The notes under the pieces: model-generated
The model's database searches: none
Seen by the model: only the letters and a program-made list of their open reading frames with translations
What the model was told of the DNA's origin: nothing
Part shown: piece after piece, positions 34,014 to 42,417 of the stretch
How positions within the stretch are numbered: the stretch's first letter is position 1
How the letters are laid out: each line of letters starts with the position of its first letter
Made by a program: the position numbers and the translations under genes
From: Hyalangium versicolor
GTDB taxonomy: Bacteria > Myxococcota > Myxococcia > Myxococcales > Myxococcaceae
NCBI RefSeq assembly: GCF_020103695.1
Contig: NZ_JAHXBF010000006.1
Location: 62,001-126,000 of the forward strand
Reading direction: 5' to 3'
DNA length: 64,000 bases

Positions 34014-35528
34014 ATGCAATCCGCATCGGTCCACAAGGAAGTCTCCGAGAATGCGCCGGCCGGTGAGGCCGTGAAGCCGGCGTCGGCTCCGGAGGCGCCG
34101 CGTTTGATCGCGCCCGCCACGGCGGCGGTGCAGAAGGCCACGCGCGGCCGCCTGGCTCCGGGGTTCGCGGCGAAGTTGAACCTGCTGGTGGATCTGCTGT
34201 TGGTCGTCGTGGCGTTGATGGGCTCCACGGTGCTGATGGGGCACGCGCTGCAGTTGGGCAACTTGGATCTGTGGCTGCTGCTGGGCGTGGCGGGCCTGGT
34301 GTGGCTGCTGCTGGGCACGGCGCTGTGCCTGTACGATCCGCGCTTCTCGGACCGGGCGCCGCTGGATGACCTGGCGCTGGTGTCCATCACCGTGGTGTCC
34401 GTCACGGGGCTGCTGTACCTGGTGCGCCTGCTGATTGCGGGCGGCATGCCCGTGGTGGCGCTGAGCTTCTTCCCGCTGCTGTTGTGGCTGAGCGTGGTGG
34501 GGCTGAGGCAGTTCGTGTTCCGGCGGCTGGCGGTGCGCGAGGAGCCCATCGACGAGGCACTCATCCTCGGCATCGGCGCGATGGGCCGGCTGACGGGCGA
34601 GCACCTGGCGGAGCACGGCCGCCGCCGCGTCACGGGCTACCTGGCCTTCAGCAACGAGCAGACCAACGCCAACTCGCCCAAGCCGCTGCTGGGCAAGGTG
34701 GGCGAGCTGGAGGATGTGCTCTGCCGCGTGCCGGTGGACGTGGTCTACATCTCGGGCAACGTGCAGAAGCACGGCCAGGAGATGCAGGCGGCCATCAAGC
34801 TGTGTGAGCGCTTCGGCATTCCGTTCGCGCTGCCGGCCCACCCGTTCCGCATGGACCGGGCGCGCCCCGAGCACAACCACGCGGTGGCCGACGGCTACCT
34901 GCACTTCGTGACGTACGCGCCGAGGCCTCACCAGATGGCCATCAAGCGCCTGTTCGACATCATCTCGTCGACGGCGGGCCTGGTGGTGCTCTCGCCTCTG
35001 CTCATCTCGGTGGCCGTCATCATCAAGCTCACCTCGCGCGGTCCCATCTTCTTCCAGCAGAAGCGGGTGGGCCTGCACGGCAAGCCGTTCAACATGCTCA
35101 AGTTCCGCTCCATGGTGGTCAACGCCGAGGAGCTGCGCCTCAAGCTGGAGGCCCAGAACGAGCAGTCCGGCCCGGTGTTCAAGATCAAGAACGACCCGCG
35201 CATCACCGGGATTGGCCGCTTCATCCGCAAGTATTCCATCGACGAGCTGCCGCAGTTGCTCAACGTGCTACGTGGCGAGATGAGCGTGGTGGGCCCGCGC
35301 CCGCCGCTGCCCGCCGAGGTCGAGAAATACGCGGCGTGGCAGCGCCGCCGACTCTCGGTGCGTCCGGGCCTCACGTGCATCTGGCAGGTCTCCGGCCGCA
35401 ACCAGATCTCGTTCGAGGAGTGGATGTACCTGGACATGCAGTACATCGACAACTGGACCCTGCTGACGGACCTGGGGCTCATTCTCAAGACGGTCCCGGT
35501 CGTGATTACTGGTAACGGAGCCAGTTGA
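34014..35528 (+). CDS. epsZ: Polyprenyl-phosphate hexose-1-phosphate transferase (initiating enzyme)
   Basis: Adds the first sugar phosphate to undecaprenyl phosphate at the inner membrane. 504 residues from ATG 34014 (MQSASVHKEVSENAPAG) behind GGGAG. Four N-terminal membrane helices, a Rossmann-like region (EALILGIGAMGRLTGEHLAE), a further membrane segment before the catalytic domain (LFDIISSTAGLVVLSPLLIS), then KRVGLHGKPFNMLKFRSMVV, the Asp-Glu pair in SIDELPQLLNVLRGEMSVVG, PRPPLP and RLSVRPGLTCIWQVSGRNQI. This is the PHPT/WbaP class. Position at the head of a wzx-OPX-barrel-receiver-PCP-GT series matches epsZ of M. xanthus. Confidence 0.92.
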   Translation: MQSASVHKEVSENAPAGEAVKPASAPEAPRLIAPATAAVQKATRGRLAPGFAAKLNLLVDLLLVVVALMGSTVLMGHALQLGNLDLWLLLGVAGLVWLLLGTALCLYDPRFSDRAPLDDLALVSITVVSVTGLLYLVRLLIAGGMPVVALSFFPLLLWLSVVGLRQFVFRRLAVREEPIDEALILGIGAMGRLTGEHLAEHGRRRVTGYLAFSNEQTNANSPKPLLGKVGELEDVLCRVPVDVVYISGNVQKHGQEMQAAIKLCERFGIPFALPAHPFRMDRARPEHNHAVADGYLHFVTYAPRPHQMAIKRLFDIISSTAGLVVLSPLLISVAVIIKLTSRGPIFFQQKRVGLHGKPFNMLKFRSMVVNAEELRLKLEAQNEQSGPVFKIKNDPRITGIGRFIRKYSIDELPQLLNVLRGEMSVVGPRPPLPAEVEKYAAWQRRRLSVRPGLTCIWQVSGRNQISFEEWMYLDMQYIDNWTLLTDLGLILKTVPVVITGNGAS

Positions 35529-35666
35529 TCAGCCCCCGGGGCCGCCCTCCTGGGTAGGGAGGGTGCCAGCCCGGCGGCTCGGTGCGGGGGCGGGGAGGTT
35601 GCCCGCGAATTGACGTGGGTGTGGGGCTGTCGTTCACTGGCCTGGATCCCAACCGCAGCCGAGCCC

Positions 35667-37202
35667 ATGTCCACGCAGACCCCAGATTCGAGTGCCGCGG
35701 CGTCTCCCCCGGCTCCGCAGCCCGCGGGGCTGGACGTGGCGACGTCCATGCGCAACGCCGTGAAGCTGGGCGGCTCGCTGATGGTGACGTACGGCATCGC
35801 GCTGGCGGTGCGCCTGCTGCTGCCGCGCGTGCTGGGCCCGGAGGCCTTCGGCCAGTTCAACTGGGCCTCGGAGGGCTTTACCGCCGTCTTCTTCGTGCTC
35901 GCCGGGCTGGGGCTGGAGGTCTACATCCGCAAGGAGGTGGCCCTCCGGCCGCAGCACGCCAGCGAGTTCTTCGGCGGCACGCTGCTGTTGCAGGTGCTGA
36001 TGGCGGTGGTGCTGCTCGGCGTCATGCAGGGGTTGATGCACCTGGAGGGCAAGCCGGAACCTCTGCGGCTGTTGGTGTTGCTCCTGGGCTTGTACCAGCT
36101 CTTCTTCCGATGCAACGGGACGCTGGCGGCGGTGCTGCACGCGAGGGAGCGGGTGGATGGGCTCTCGGTGGCGAACATCGCCACCAAGTGCGTGTGGGGC
36201 GGTGGGCAGTTGCTCGTGCTGGCGCTGAAGCTGCCGCTGCCGTGGCTGGGCGTGCCGATTCTCGCCTCGGAGGTGGTGCGGGCGGCGGTGCTGTTCCGGC
36301 TCTCGCGGCGGCACGCGGGCCTGGAGTTCCGGCTGGACACGAAGGGCACGCGCGAGGCGCTCACGGGCGCGCTGCCATTCTTCCTCAACGAGGCGGCGCT
36401 GGCGGCCAACGGCCCCATGGGCATCTTCCTGCTGGGCTTCCTCACGAACACCACGGAGGTGGGCTGGTACGGCGCCGGGTGGAACCTGGCGGGCATGACG
36501 CTGATGGCGGCGCCGGTGCTCACCTGGGTGCTGATGCCGCTGCTGGCGCGCGCCGCGGCCCACTCGAAGGAGGAGCTGTTCCGCCTCACGCGCCGCACGC
36601 TCGAGGCGGTGTGCGCCTTCTCGATTCCCCTCACGCTGGCCATGGCGCTGGGCGCGGATACGTGGATCCACCTGGTGTACGGCGAGCGCTTCGCTCCGGC
36701 CGCGGCGGTGCTGCGGCTGCAGGCTCCCATTCTCGCGCTCACCTACGTGGCCATGGTGTGCGCCGCGGTGCTCACCGCGCAGGGCAAGGGCTGGTGGGTG
36801 ACGCGCACTTCGGTGGTGTCCATGGTGCTCAACTCGGCCATCAACCTCACGCTGACGCGGCCCTTCCTGGCGTGGTTCGGACCGGTGGGAGGCGCGTGCG
36901 CCTCGGCGCTGGGGCTCTTCATCTGCGAAGTGGTGGCCGTGGCCCTGCTGGTGTGGGCCGTGGGGCGGCCTGCCTTCGACAGGCAGAGCCTCACGCGGCT
37001 GGCCAAGACGCTGATCATCTGCGCCGTGGTGACGGGCGTGCACCTGGCGCTCGTGGACCTGGGCCCGCTGCGGCTGGTGGTGGGCGCCAGCCTCTACATC
37101 GTCCTCGTGTTCGTGACTGGCGCGGTGCGCCTGGATGAGCTGCAAGGCCTGCTGCGCGTGGTGCGCCGGCGGGGCGCGCCGGTCCAGGCCCCCTCGGCGT
37201 GA
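35667..37202 (+). CDS. wzx: Wzx-type polysaccharide flippase
   Basis: 511 residues from ATG 35667 (MSTQTPDSSAAASPP). After a 40-residue polar start there are about 12 to 14 hydrophobic helices with the charge pattern of the PST/MATE-like flippases (YGIALAVRLLLPRVLGPEAF, FFLNEAALAANGPMGIFLLG, APVLTWVLMPLLARAA). It would move the lipid-linked repeat unit to the periplasmic face. It sits between epsZ and the OPX gene, the same place as the eps flippase in M. xanthus. Spacing from epsZ is 138 bp. Confidence 0.9.
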   Translation: MSTQTPDSSAAASPPAPQPAGLDVATSMRNAVKLGGSLMVTYGIALAVRLLLPRVLGPEAFGQFNWASEGFTAVFFVLAGLGLEVYIRKEVALRPQHASEFFGGTLLLQVLMAVVLLGVMQGLMHLEGKPEPLRLLVLLLGLYQLFFRCNGTLAAVLHARERVDGLSVANIATKCVWGGGQLLVLALKLPLPWLGVPILASEVVRAAVLFRLSRRHAGLEFRLDTKGTREALTGALPFFLNEAALAANGPMGIFLLGFLTNTTEVGWYGAGWNLAGMTLMAAPVLTWVLMPLLARAAAHSKEELFRLTRRTLEAVCAFSIPLTLAMALGADTWIHLVYGERFAPAAAVLRLQAPILALTYVAMVCAAVLTAQGKGWWVTRTSVVSMVLNSAINLTLTRPFLAWFGPVGGACASALGLFICEVVAVALLVWAVGRPAFDRQSLTRLAKTLIICAVVTGVHLALVDLGPLRLVVGASLYIVLVFVTGAVRLDELQGLLRVVRRRGAPVQAPSA

Positions 37203-37220
37203 GTGGGAGCTGAAAGATTT

Positions 37221-37841
37221 ATGATGCGTCGTTCGAACTCCTCTCCCTTCCGTCTCCTCCCGGCCGTGTTGCTGGCGCTGGCGGCTTGCTACACGCCGGG
37301 CCGCTTCATCTGGGTGGACGACTACCGCGAGCCGCCCTCGCTGCAGGACGAGGGCTACATCATCCGCAAGGGTGACAGGCTCTACATCAAGGTCTGGAAC
37401 CAGAACGAGCTGACGCTCGACAACGCGCTGGTCCGGGACGATGGCCGCATCACGCTGCCGCTGATCAACGACGTGGACGCGGCAGGGCTCACGCCGCCGG
37501 TGCTGGCGCGGCGCATCGAGGAGTTGCTCAAGCCCATGGTGAGCAACCCCGCCGTCACGGTGCGGGTGACGGAGCCCAAGAAGGTCCAGGTGGCGGTGCT
37601 GGGCGAGGTGAAGAGCCCGGGCATGAAGGAGCTGGAGCCTGGCTCCGGAGTGCTTCAGGCGTTGGCACAGGCGGCCGGCTTCACGGACTACGCGCAGCAG
37701 GACGGCATCTACGTGCTGCGCCGCCAGCCGGACAACCCCACCCCGCTGCGCATCCGCTTCAATTACGAGGCGGTCAGCCGCACGCAGGGCAAGGGGGCAG
37801 GGTTCGTCCTGCGCACCGGCGACGTAGTCGTGGTGGAATGA
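37221..37841 (+). CDS. epsY: Short polysaccharide export (OPX/Wza-like) lipoprotein
   Basis: 206 residues from ATG 37221; the lipobox is LLALAAC (Cys about 23). The Poly_export domain begins EGYIIRKGDRLYIKVWNQNE and includes VRDDGRITLPLINDVDAAGL. One SLBB-like domain follows (VQVAVLGEVKSPGMKELEPG). The protein ends after the SLBB region and has none of the C-terminal helix that lets E. coli Wza span the outer membrane. Such short OPX proteins need a separate beta-barrel, and one is encoded directly next (epsX, 4 bp later). Confidence 0.9.
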   Translation: MMRRSNSSPFRLLPAVLLALAACYTPGRFIWVDDYREPPSLQDEGYIIRKGDRLYIKVWNQNELTLDNALVRDDGRITLPLINDVDAAGLTPPVLARRIEELLKPMVSNPAVTVRVTEPKKVQVAVLGEVKSPGMKELEPGSGVLQALAQAAGFTDYAQQDGIYVLRRQPDNPTPLRIRFNYEAVSRTQGKGAGFVLRTGDVVVVE

Positions 37842-37845
37842 GCCG

Positions 37846-39054
37846 ATGGCGGTCCTTCCTGCATTGGTGACGAGCATGGTGCTGGCGAGCTCGCCAGCCA
37901 TGCGCTACTCGTCCCAGTTGCGCATGGAGAGCTTCCTGCGCACGGCGAACCTCTCGGAGACGCAGGACCGGGCCGTCATCGAGGACGTGGTCATCACTCC
38001 TCGCGGGCAGGTCATCTTCTACACGCCGCGCATGGAGCTGAAGGCCATCCTCGAGCCGCAGCTCCTGCTGCGCCGCTCCTTCACCCAGCCCACGCTGGAG
38101 GTGCTCACCTTCCTCTTCCTGCGCGGCGAGTACCAGGTCGCTCGCGGCTTCAAGACGTGGGCCCTGGAGTCGCTGACCTACGGCTACTTCCCCTTCGAGG
38201 ACTTCCGCGTCCCCGCGCCCACCGACAACGGGGGCAGACGCCTGTTGGATGCCAGCAAGTACGCCTACTCGGAAAGCATGGTGGGCTTCGACTACACCGG
38301 CATTCGCCGCACATACATCGGTGTCGCGGGGGGCCTCGTCTTCAACGGCCTGCTGGATCCACCCACCACGCCGCACAATCCCAAGGACCGGATGACGCCC
38401 GCGCAGGTGAGCCCCGAGGTTCGGGCGCAGGCGTTCCACTCGGTGACGCGCCGCTTCGTCCTCGGGGGTGAGATCTACGCGCGGGATGTGAATTTCTCCA
38501 CGGACGCGCACCTGACCGTGGCCCAGGCGACGCCCATCTTCCAGTACCTGTTCACGCCGCTCATCAACGGCCGCTTGCAGATAGGCGCCGCGGTGGGAGA
38601 GAGCCGCCCGCAGCAGGCCGAGGGGCTCCCGCTACCGAACCAGGACATTCTCATGCCCATCGGGGAGGCCGCGCTCCAGACGCCCGTCCCGGTGGGCTAC
38701 CACTGGCCGGTGACGGCCAAGCTGGCGGTGCGCTACGCCTCCTTCGTGAATGCCTACAGCACCGCCTTCTTCCCGCGCGCGGAGGGCAGCTTCGCCCTCC
38801 AGTGGAAGGGCCGCCGCCAGGCCCAGGTCGACCTGGAGCTCTCCGCCGCACAGGCCGTCACGGATGGCCCTCACAGCCGCGATGGCGAAGAGCGCCTCTC
38901 GTTGAAAATCCAATGGCCGCTCACTCGCTCTTCGGCCGTGGTGGCGTCCGGAAGACTCTTGAGGCTGAGAGAATTTTTGATCGAGGACCAGCCCATCTAT
39001 AAGTGGTTCGCGGGCGTTGGATTGGTGATCCGCCAGGAGAATGGTAGGCTTTAG
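37846..39054 (+). CDS. epsX: Outer-membrane beta-barrel export protein (Wzp-like)
   Basis: 402 residues. The first 20 form a signal-like hydrophobic run (VLPALVTSMVLASSPA). The remainder is a series of alternating strands with aromatic belts (MVGFDYTGIRRTYIGVAGGL, RRFVLGGEIYARDVNFSTDA, LAVRYASFVNAYSTAFFPRA, RRQAQVDLELSAAQAV), consistent with a barrel of many strands. No enzyme motif. It follows the short OPX lipoprotein directly, and in M. xanthus the corresponding EpsX/WzpX porin is believed to form the outer-membrane exit for exopolysaccharide. Annotation rests on position and strand pattern. Confidence 0.8.
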   Translation: MAVLPALVTSMVLASSPAMRYSSQLRMESFLRTANLSETQDRAVIEDVVITPRGQVIFYTPRMELKAILEPQLLLRRSFTQPTLEVLTFLFLRGEYQVARGFKTWALESLTYGYFPFEDFRVPAPTDNGGRRLLDASKYAYSESMVGFDYTGIRRTYIGVAGGLVFNGLLDPPTTPHNPKDRMTPAQVSPEVRAQAFHSVTRRFVLGGEIYARDVNFSTDAHLTVAQATPIFQYLFTPLINGRLQIGAAVGESRPQQAEGLPLPNQDILMPIGEAALQTPVPVGYHWPVTAKLAVRYASFVNAYSTAFFPRAEGSFALQWKGRRQAQVDLELSAAQAVTDGPHSRDGEERLSLKIQWPLTRSSAVVASGRLLRLREFLIEDQPIYKWFAGVGLVIRQENGRL

Positions 39055-39066
39055 TCCCACCAGGTC

Positions 39067-39240
39067 ATGAAGAAGTTCCTGCTGTTATCCGTGTTGTACG
39101 CACTGATTCTGCTGCCGAGCCTGGCGGCGCGAGAGCGTCATCCGGTGCGGGGCGTCAAGAAGGCCATCCTGATGATGGTCATCTTCAATCTTTGTTACGC
39201 GTTTGCTGTGCTCGTCATCTGGCCGCGGCTCGACGATTAG
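39067..39240 (+). CDS. 57-residue membrane protein inside the exopolysaccharide locus
   Basis: A short gene between epsX and epsW: ATG 39067 to TAG 39240. It reads MKKFLLLSVLYALILLPSLA, a polar Arg/His/Lys loop (AREHR-like charges, VRGVKK), then ILMMVIFNLCYAFAVLVIWP and RLDD. Two membrane helices with a positive loop inside predict both ends outside or a cleaved first helix. It starts 12 bp after epsX and ends 21 bp before epsW, so it fits the operon. No function is known to me; it may help assemble the trans-envelope complex. Confidence 0.65.
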   Translation: MKKFLLLSVLYALILLPSLAARERHPVRGVKKAILMMVIFNLCYAFAVLVIWPRLDD

Positions 39241-39261
39241 GAGAGGACCCGGAACTCATCC

Positions 39262-39687
39262 ATGGACGTCTCGCAACGCACGGTCCTGGTGGTGGAGGAC
39301 TCGCCCCTGTTCCGAAAGATGGTGGGCGAGTTTCTGCACGCGCTGGGCATCTCGCGCGTCCAGGAGGCCTCCAACGGGCGTTCGGCGCTCGAGATGCTGG
39401 CCCACAGCCGGCCGGACCTGGTGTGTCTGGACCTGACGCTGCCGGACGTGTCCGGGTACGACGTGTGCGAGTACATCCGCGGCCAGCAGGAACTGGAAGG
39501 GCTGCCGGTGTTGATGATCAGCGCGCGAGGCACGTTGTTGGATCGCGCGCAGGCGGAAGAGGTGGGGGCGGATGGGTATCTGACCAAGCCCTTCACCCAG
39601 GAAGAGTTCGTGCAGCAGGTGCTGCGCCTGCTGGCGAGGGCGGCTGAGGCCACCTCGGGAGGTAAGAGCCATGTCCGCACCTCATGA
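39262..39687 (+). CDS. epsW: Single-domain response regulator
   Basis: A stand-alone receiver domain of 141 residues. The acidic pair is in VLVVEDSPL, the phosphoacceptor Asp in LVCLDLTLPD, the Ser/Thr in MISARG and the Lys in YLTKPFTQEE. No output domain, so it acts by protein contact. It overlaps the start of epsV by 17 nt. Position between the barrel and chain-length genes matches EpsW of the M. xanthus eps locus. Control of polymer export by phosphorylation is a reasonable inference; the kinases encoded at 27.6-32.5 kb are candidates. Confidence 0.88.
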   Translation: MDVSQRTVLVVEDSPLFRKMVGEFLHALGISRVQEASNGRSALEMLAHSRPDLVCLDLTLPDVSGYDVCEYIRGQQELEGLPVLMISARGTLLDRAQAEEVGADGYLTKPFTQEEFVQQVLRLLARAAEATSGGKSHVRTS

Positions 39688-41167
39688 GCTGCCCGAGCCC
39701 GAGCGTGATCAAGCCCCCATTTTCGACTGGGAGCAGATCCGCGACTACGTGGGGTACGTGCGCCACGCGGTGAAGCGGCACAAGTGGCTGGCGCTGGGCA
39801 CGTTCCTGGTGACGGCGGTGCTGGCCATCTCGGCGGCGAAGCTCTTGCCTCGCACCTGGTACGCGGAGAGCAAGCTGCTGCCGCGCCGCACGGCGAGTAC
39901 CATCATCCCCGGCCTGGTGAACCCGGAGCGCCCCAACATCCTCAACCCGGATCCGCCCAACCCCATGCGGCCGGTGAACGACGTGGACGGGCCGACGAAG
40001 GCCGCCGCGGAGGCGGTGCTGCGCCAGGACAACCTCGTCAAGCTCATCAAGGACTTGAATCTGCTGGACCGGTGGGAGGCCACGCGCCCGCCGCTGCTGC
40101 GCTTCAAGGACACGGTGATGCGGATGCTCACCTCGCCGCCGGACGAGGACGCGATGATGGACGGCATGGTGGGCACGCTCGAGAAGAAGATCTCGGTGAA
40201 CACCAATGACGGCAAGGTGGCCATCGGGGTGGAGTGGGGCGATCCGCAGCTGGCCTACGAGCTGGTGGAGGCCGCGCAGCAGAGCTTCCTGGACAAGAGC
40301 AAGGAAGAGGAGCTCAGCAGCATCAAGGACGCCATCACCATCCTCCAGGAGCACGAGCAGCTGGCTGGCGTGGCGGTGAAGGAAGCCTACGAAGACTTCG
40401 CGCGGATCTTCTCCGACATCATGGTGGAGCGCCGGCGCGCGGTGGGTGACCCACGGTTGCTGCCGCGCTTCAGCTCCACGGACCAGGAGCTGGCGCAGTT
40501 GCGCTTCGCGATCCGCACCAAGCGGCGCGCCATCGCGGACGCGCAGGTGCAGCACAACCAGCGGATGACGGAGATGCAGGACGAGCTGGCGCAGAAGCGT
40601 GAGATGTACGCGCCGGACCATCCGTCCGTGGTGGAGATCGAGACGAAGGTGGCATCGCTGCGCCAGGGCTCGCCGCAGGTGAAGGCGCTGCAGTCCGAGG
40701 AGAAGGAGCTGCTGGCCGAGTACGCGGAGCTGGGCGGCAAGTCCATGCCGTTCCCGGACGAGCCGGTGCCCGACCCGTACGGCCTGGAGCGCGTGCTGAT
40801 GGGCCTGTTGCCGGCGGTGTCGGAGAACCCGAGCGCGAAGGTGGCGGGCGAGCTGCTGCAGAGCCGGCTGAGCGCGCAGCAGCAGATCCTCAAGCGCATC
40901 GACTCGGCGAAGCTGGAATTGGACATCGCCTCGAAGGCGTTCAAGTACCGCTTCACGGTGCTCACGCCGGCCGAGTTCCCGCGCAAGCCCATCAAGCCCA
41001 ACGCGCTGGTGATTGCCATGGGCGGCATCTTCGCCGGGTTGATCCTGGGTGTGTTCGCGGCGCTGGCGAAGGACGTGCTCAGCGGCCGGGTGCTGGAGAG
41101 CTGGCAGGTGGAGCGGGGGTTGGGCGTGCCCGTGCTGGCGGAACTGGACCGGGGTCCTTCGCAGTGA
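39671..41167 (+). CDS. epsV: Polysaccharide co-polymerase / chain-length determinant (Wzz/Wzc N-terminal type)
   Basis: 498 residues with a membrane helix at each end (WLALGTFLVTAVLAISAAKL and ALVIAMGGIFAGLILGVFAA) and a long periplasmic coiled-coil region between. The Pro-rich motif PRKPIKPN precedes the second helix, as in Wzz proteins. The C-terminal 35 residues are cytoplasmic and end ERGLGVPVLAELDRGPSQ, with no kinase domain. Partner for a separate Wze-like protein, which here is the degenerate one at 43965. It regulates polymer length and links Wzy to the OPX channel. Confidence 0.92.
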   Translation: MSAPHELPEPERDQAPIFDWEQIRDYVGYVRHAVKRHKWLALGTFLVTAVLAISAAKLLPRTWYAESKLLPRRTASTIIPGLVNPERPNILNPDPPNPMRPVNDVDGPTKAAAEAVLRQDNLVKLIKDLNLLDRWEATRPPLLRFKDTVMRMLTSPPDEDAMMDGMVGTLEKKISVNTNDGKVAIGVEWGDPQLAYELVEAAQQSFLDKSKEEELSSIKDAITILQEHEQLAGVAVKEAYEDFARIFSDIMVERRRAVGDPRLLPRFSSTDQELAQLRFAIRTKRRAIADAQVQHNQRMTEMQDELAQKREMYAPDHPSVVEIETKVASLRQGSPQVKALQSEEKELLAEYAELGGKSMPFPDEPVPDPYGLERVLMGLLPAVSENPSAKVAGELLQSRLSAQQQILKRIDSAKLELDIASKAFKYRFTVLTPAEFPRKPIKPNALVIAMGGIFAGLILGVFAALAKDVLSGRVLESWQVERGLGVPVLAELDRGPSQ

Positions 41168-41195
41168 GCGTCATGGAGTCTGGGGTGATGCCGTG

Positions 41196-42386
41196 ATGTG
41201 GGCCGATGTTCTGCTCCTGGTGCTGGCGCTGCCAGTGGTGCTGGCGTGCGGCTACCTGCTGCTGCTGACGGTGATGTCGGCGGACATGGAGGCGCCGCCG
41301 CGCGTGGCGCCACGCCTGAAGTTCGACATCATCGTCCCCGCGCACAACGAGGAGGGCGGCATCGCCTCCACGGTGGCGAACCTGTCCGCCCTGGACTACC
41401 CCACGGCGATGCGGCGCATCCTCGTGGTGGCCGACAACTGCTCGGACTCCACGGCGGAGCGGGCGCGCGAGGCGGGCGCCACGGTGCTGGTGCGCCACGA
41501 CACGGAGAAGCGCGGCAAGGGCTTCGCGCTGGCGCACGCTTTCGAGCACAGCCTGAAAGAGGGCTTCGCCGACGCGGTGGTGGTGGTGGACGCGGACACG
41601 CATGTGTCGCCGCACCTGCTGCACTCCTTCGGCCTGCGGCTGGAGGCGGGAGCCAACGCCATCCAGGCGCACTACGGCGTGCTCAACCCGAACGCCTCGT
41701 GGCGTACGCGGTTGATGGCCATCGCGCTGGCGCTGTTCCACAAGGTGCGCTCGCTGGGCCGCGAGCGGCTGGGCGTCTCGTGCGGCCTGCGCGGCAACGG
41801 CATGTGCTTCAGCCACCGCGTCATCCGCGAGGTGCCGCACGACGCGTTCTCCATCGTGGAGGACCTGGAGTACGGCATCCGCCTGGGCCGCGCAGGCCAC
41901 CGCGTGCACTACGCGTGGGAGGCCGAGGTGCTCGGGGAGATGGTGTCCTCGGAGAAGGCCGCCCGCTCGCAGCGCCGCCGCTGGGAGGGCGGACGCTGGG
42001 CGATGACGAAGCAGTTCGGCGTGCCGCTGCTGGGCGAGGCCCTGGACAAGCGCGACGACGTGCTGCTGGACCTGGCCATGGACTTGCTGGTGCCGCCGCT
42101 GAGCTACGTGGTGCTGGGCGCGGTGGCGGTGACGGCGGCCGCGGCGGGCCTCTCCGTGTGGCAGGGGCACGTGGCGTTCAGTGCCTGGGCGGCGGTGTTC
42201 TGCGTGGCCAGCCTGGGCGCATACGTGCTGCGCGGCTGGTGGGTGTCGGGCATGGGCGCGCGCGGACTGCTGGACCTGATGCGGGCCCCCTTCTATGTGA
42301 TGTGGAAGGTGTGGCTGATGGTGGCGGGCCCTCGAGACAAGAAGGGGGAGTGGGTGCGGACCACCCGCGAGGCGCGCAAGCCCTGA
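41196..42386 (+). CDS. epsU: Membrane-bound family 2 glycosyltransferase
   Basis: 396 residues from ATG 41196 (MWADVLLLVLALPVVLACGY); GTG 41193 is one codon before. The N-terminal membrane helix is followed by the GT-A fold: FDIIVPAHNEEGGIASTVAN, LVVADNCSDST, DxD in VVVDADTHVSPHLL, the acceptor loop IVEDLEYGIRLGRAG and RSQRRRWEGGRWA, a QxxRW-type processive signature. Two or three more membrane helices lie near the C-terminus. The layout resembles cellulose- and chitin-synthase-type enzymes. It follows epsV by 28 bp. Confidence 0.92.
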   Translation: MWADVLLLVLALPVVLACGYLLLLTVMSADMEAPPRVAPRLKFDIIVPAHNEEGGIASTVANLSALDYPTAMRRILVVADNCSDSTAERAREAGATVLVRHDTEKRGKGFALAHAFEHSLKEGFADAVVVVDADTHVSPHLLHSFGLRLEAGANAIQAHYGVLNPNASWRTRLMAIALALFHKVRSLGRERLGVSCGLRGNGMCFSHRVIREVPHDAFSIVEDLEYGIRLGRAGHRVHYAWEAEVLGEMVSSEKAARSQRRRWEGGRWAMTKQFGVPLLGEALDKRDDVLLDLAMDLLVPPLSYVVLGAVAVTAAAAGLSVWQGHVAFSAWAAVFCVASLGAYVLRGWWVSGMGARGLLDLMRAPFYVMWKVWLMVAGPRDKKGEWVRTTREARKP

Positions 42387-42417
42387 GCTCGCGCCCGAGT
42401 GGAGCCCCCTGAGGACG

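Noticed and set aside
34005-34022. Sequence resembling a sigma-54 promoter (GG-N10-GC) at the epsZ start
   Set aside because: It overlaps the start codon, so it could not give a message containing the ribosome site; chance match.
35610-35638. TTGACG with TTCACT 17 bp on as a separate wzx promoter
   Set aside because: The -10 match is 3 of 6, below what I would support.
35634-37901. 755-residue minus-strand open frame across wzx and epsY
   Set aside because: The product is His/Arg/Gln-rich low-complexity, crosses two clear genes and has no ribosome site.
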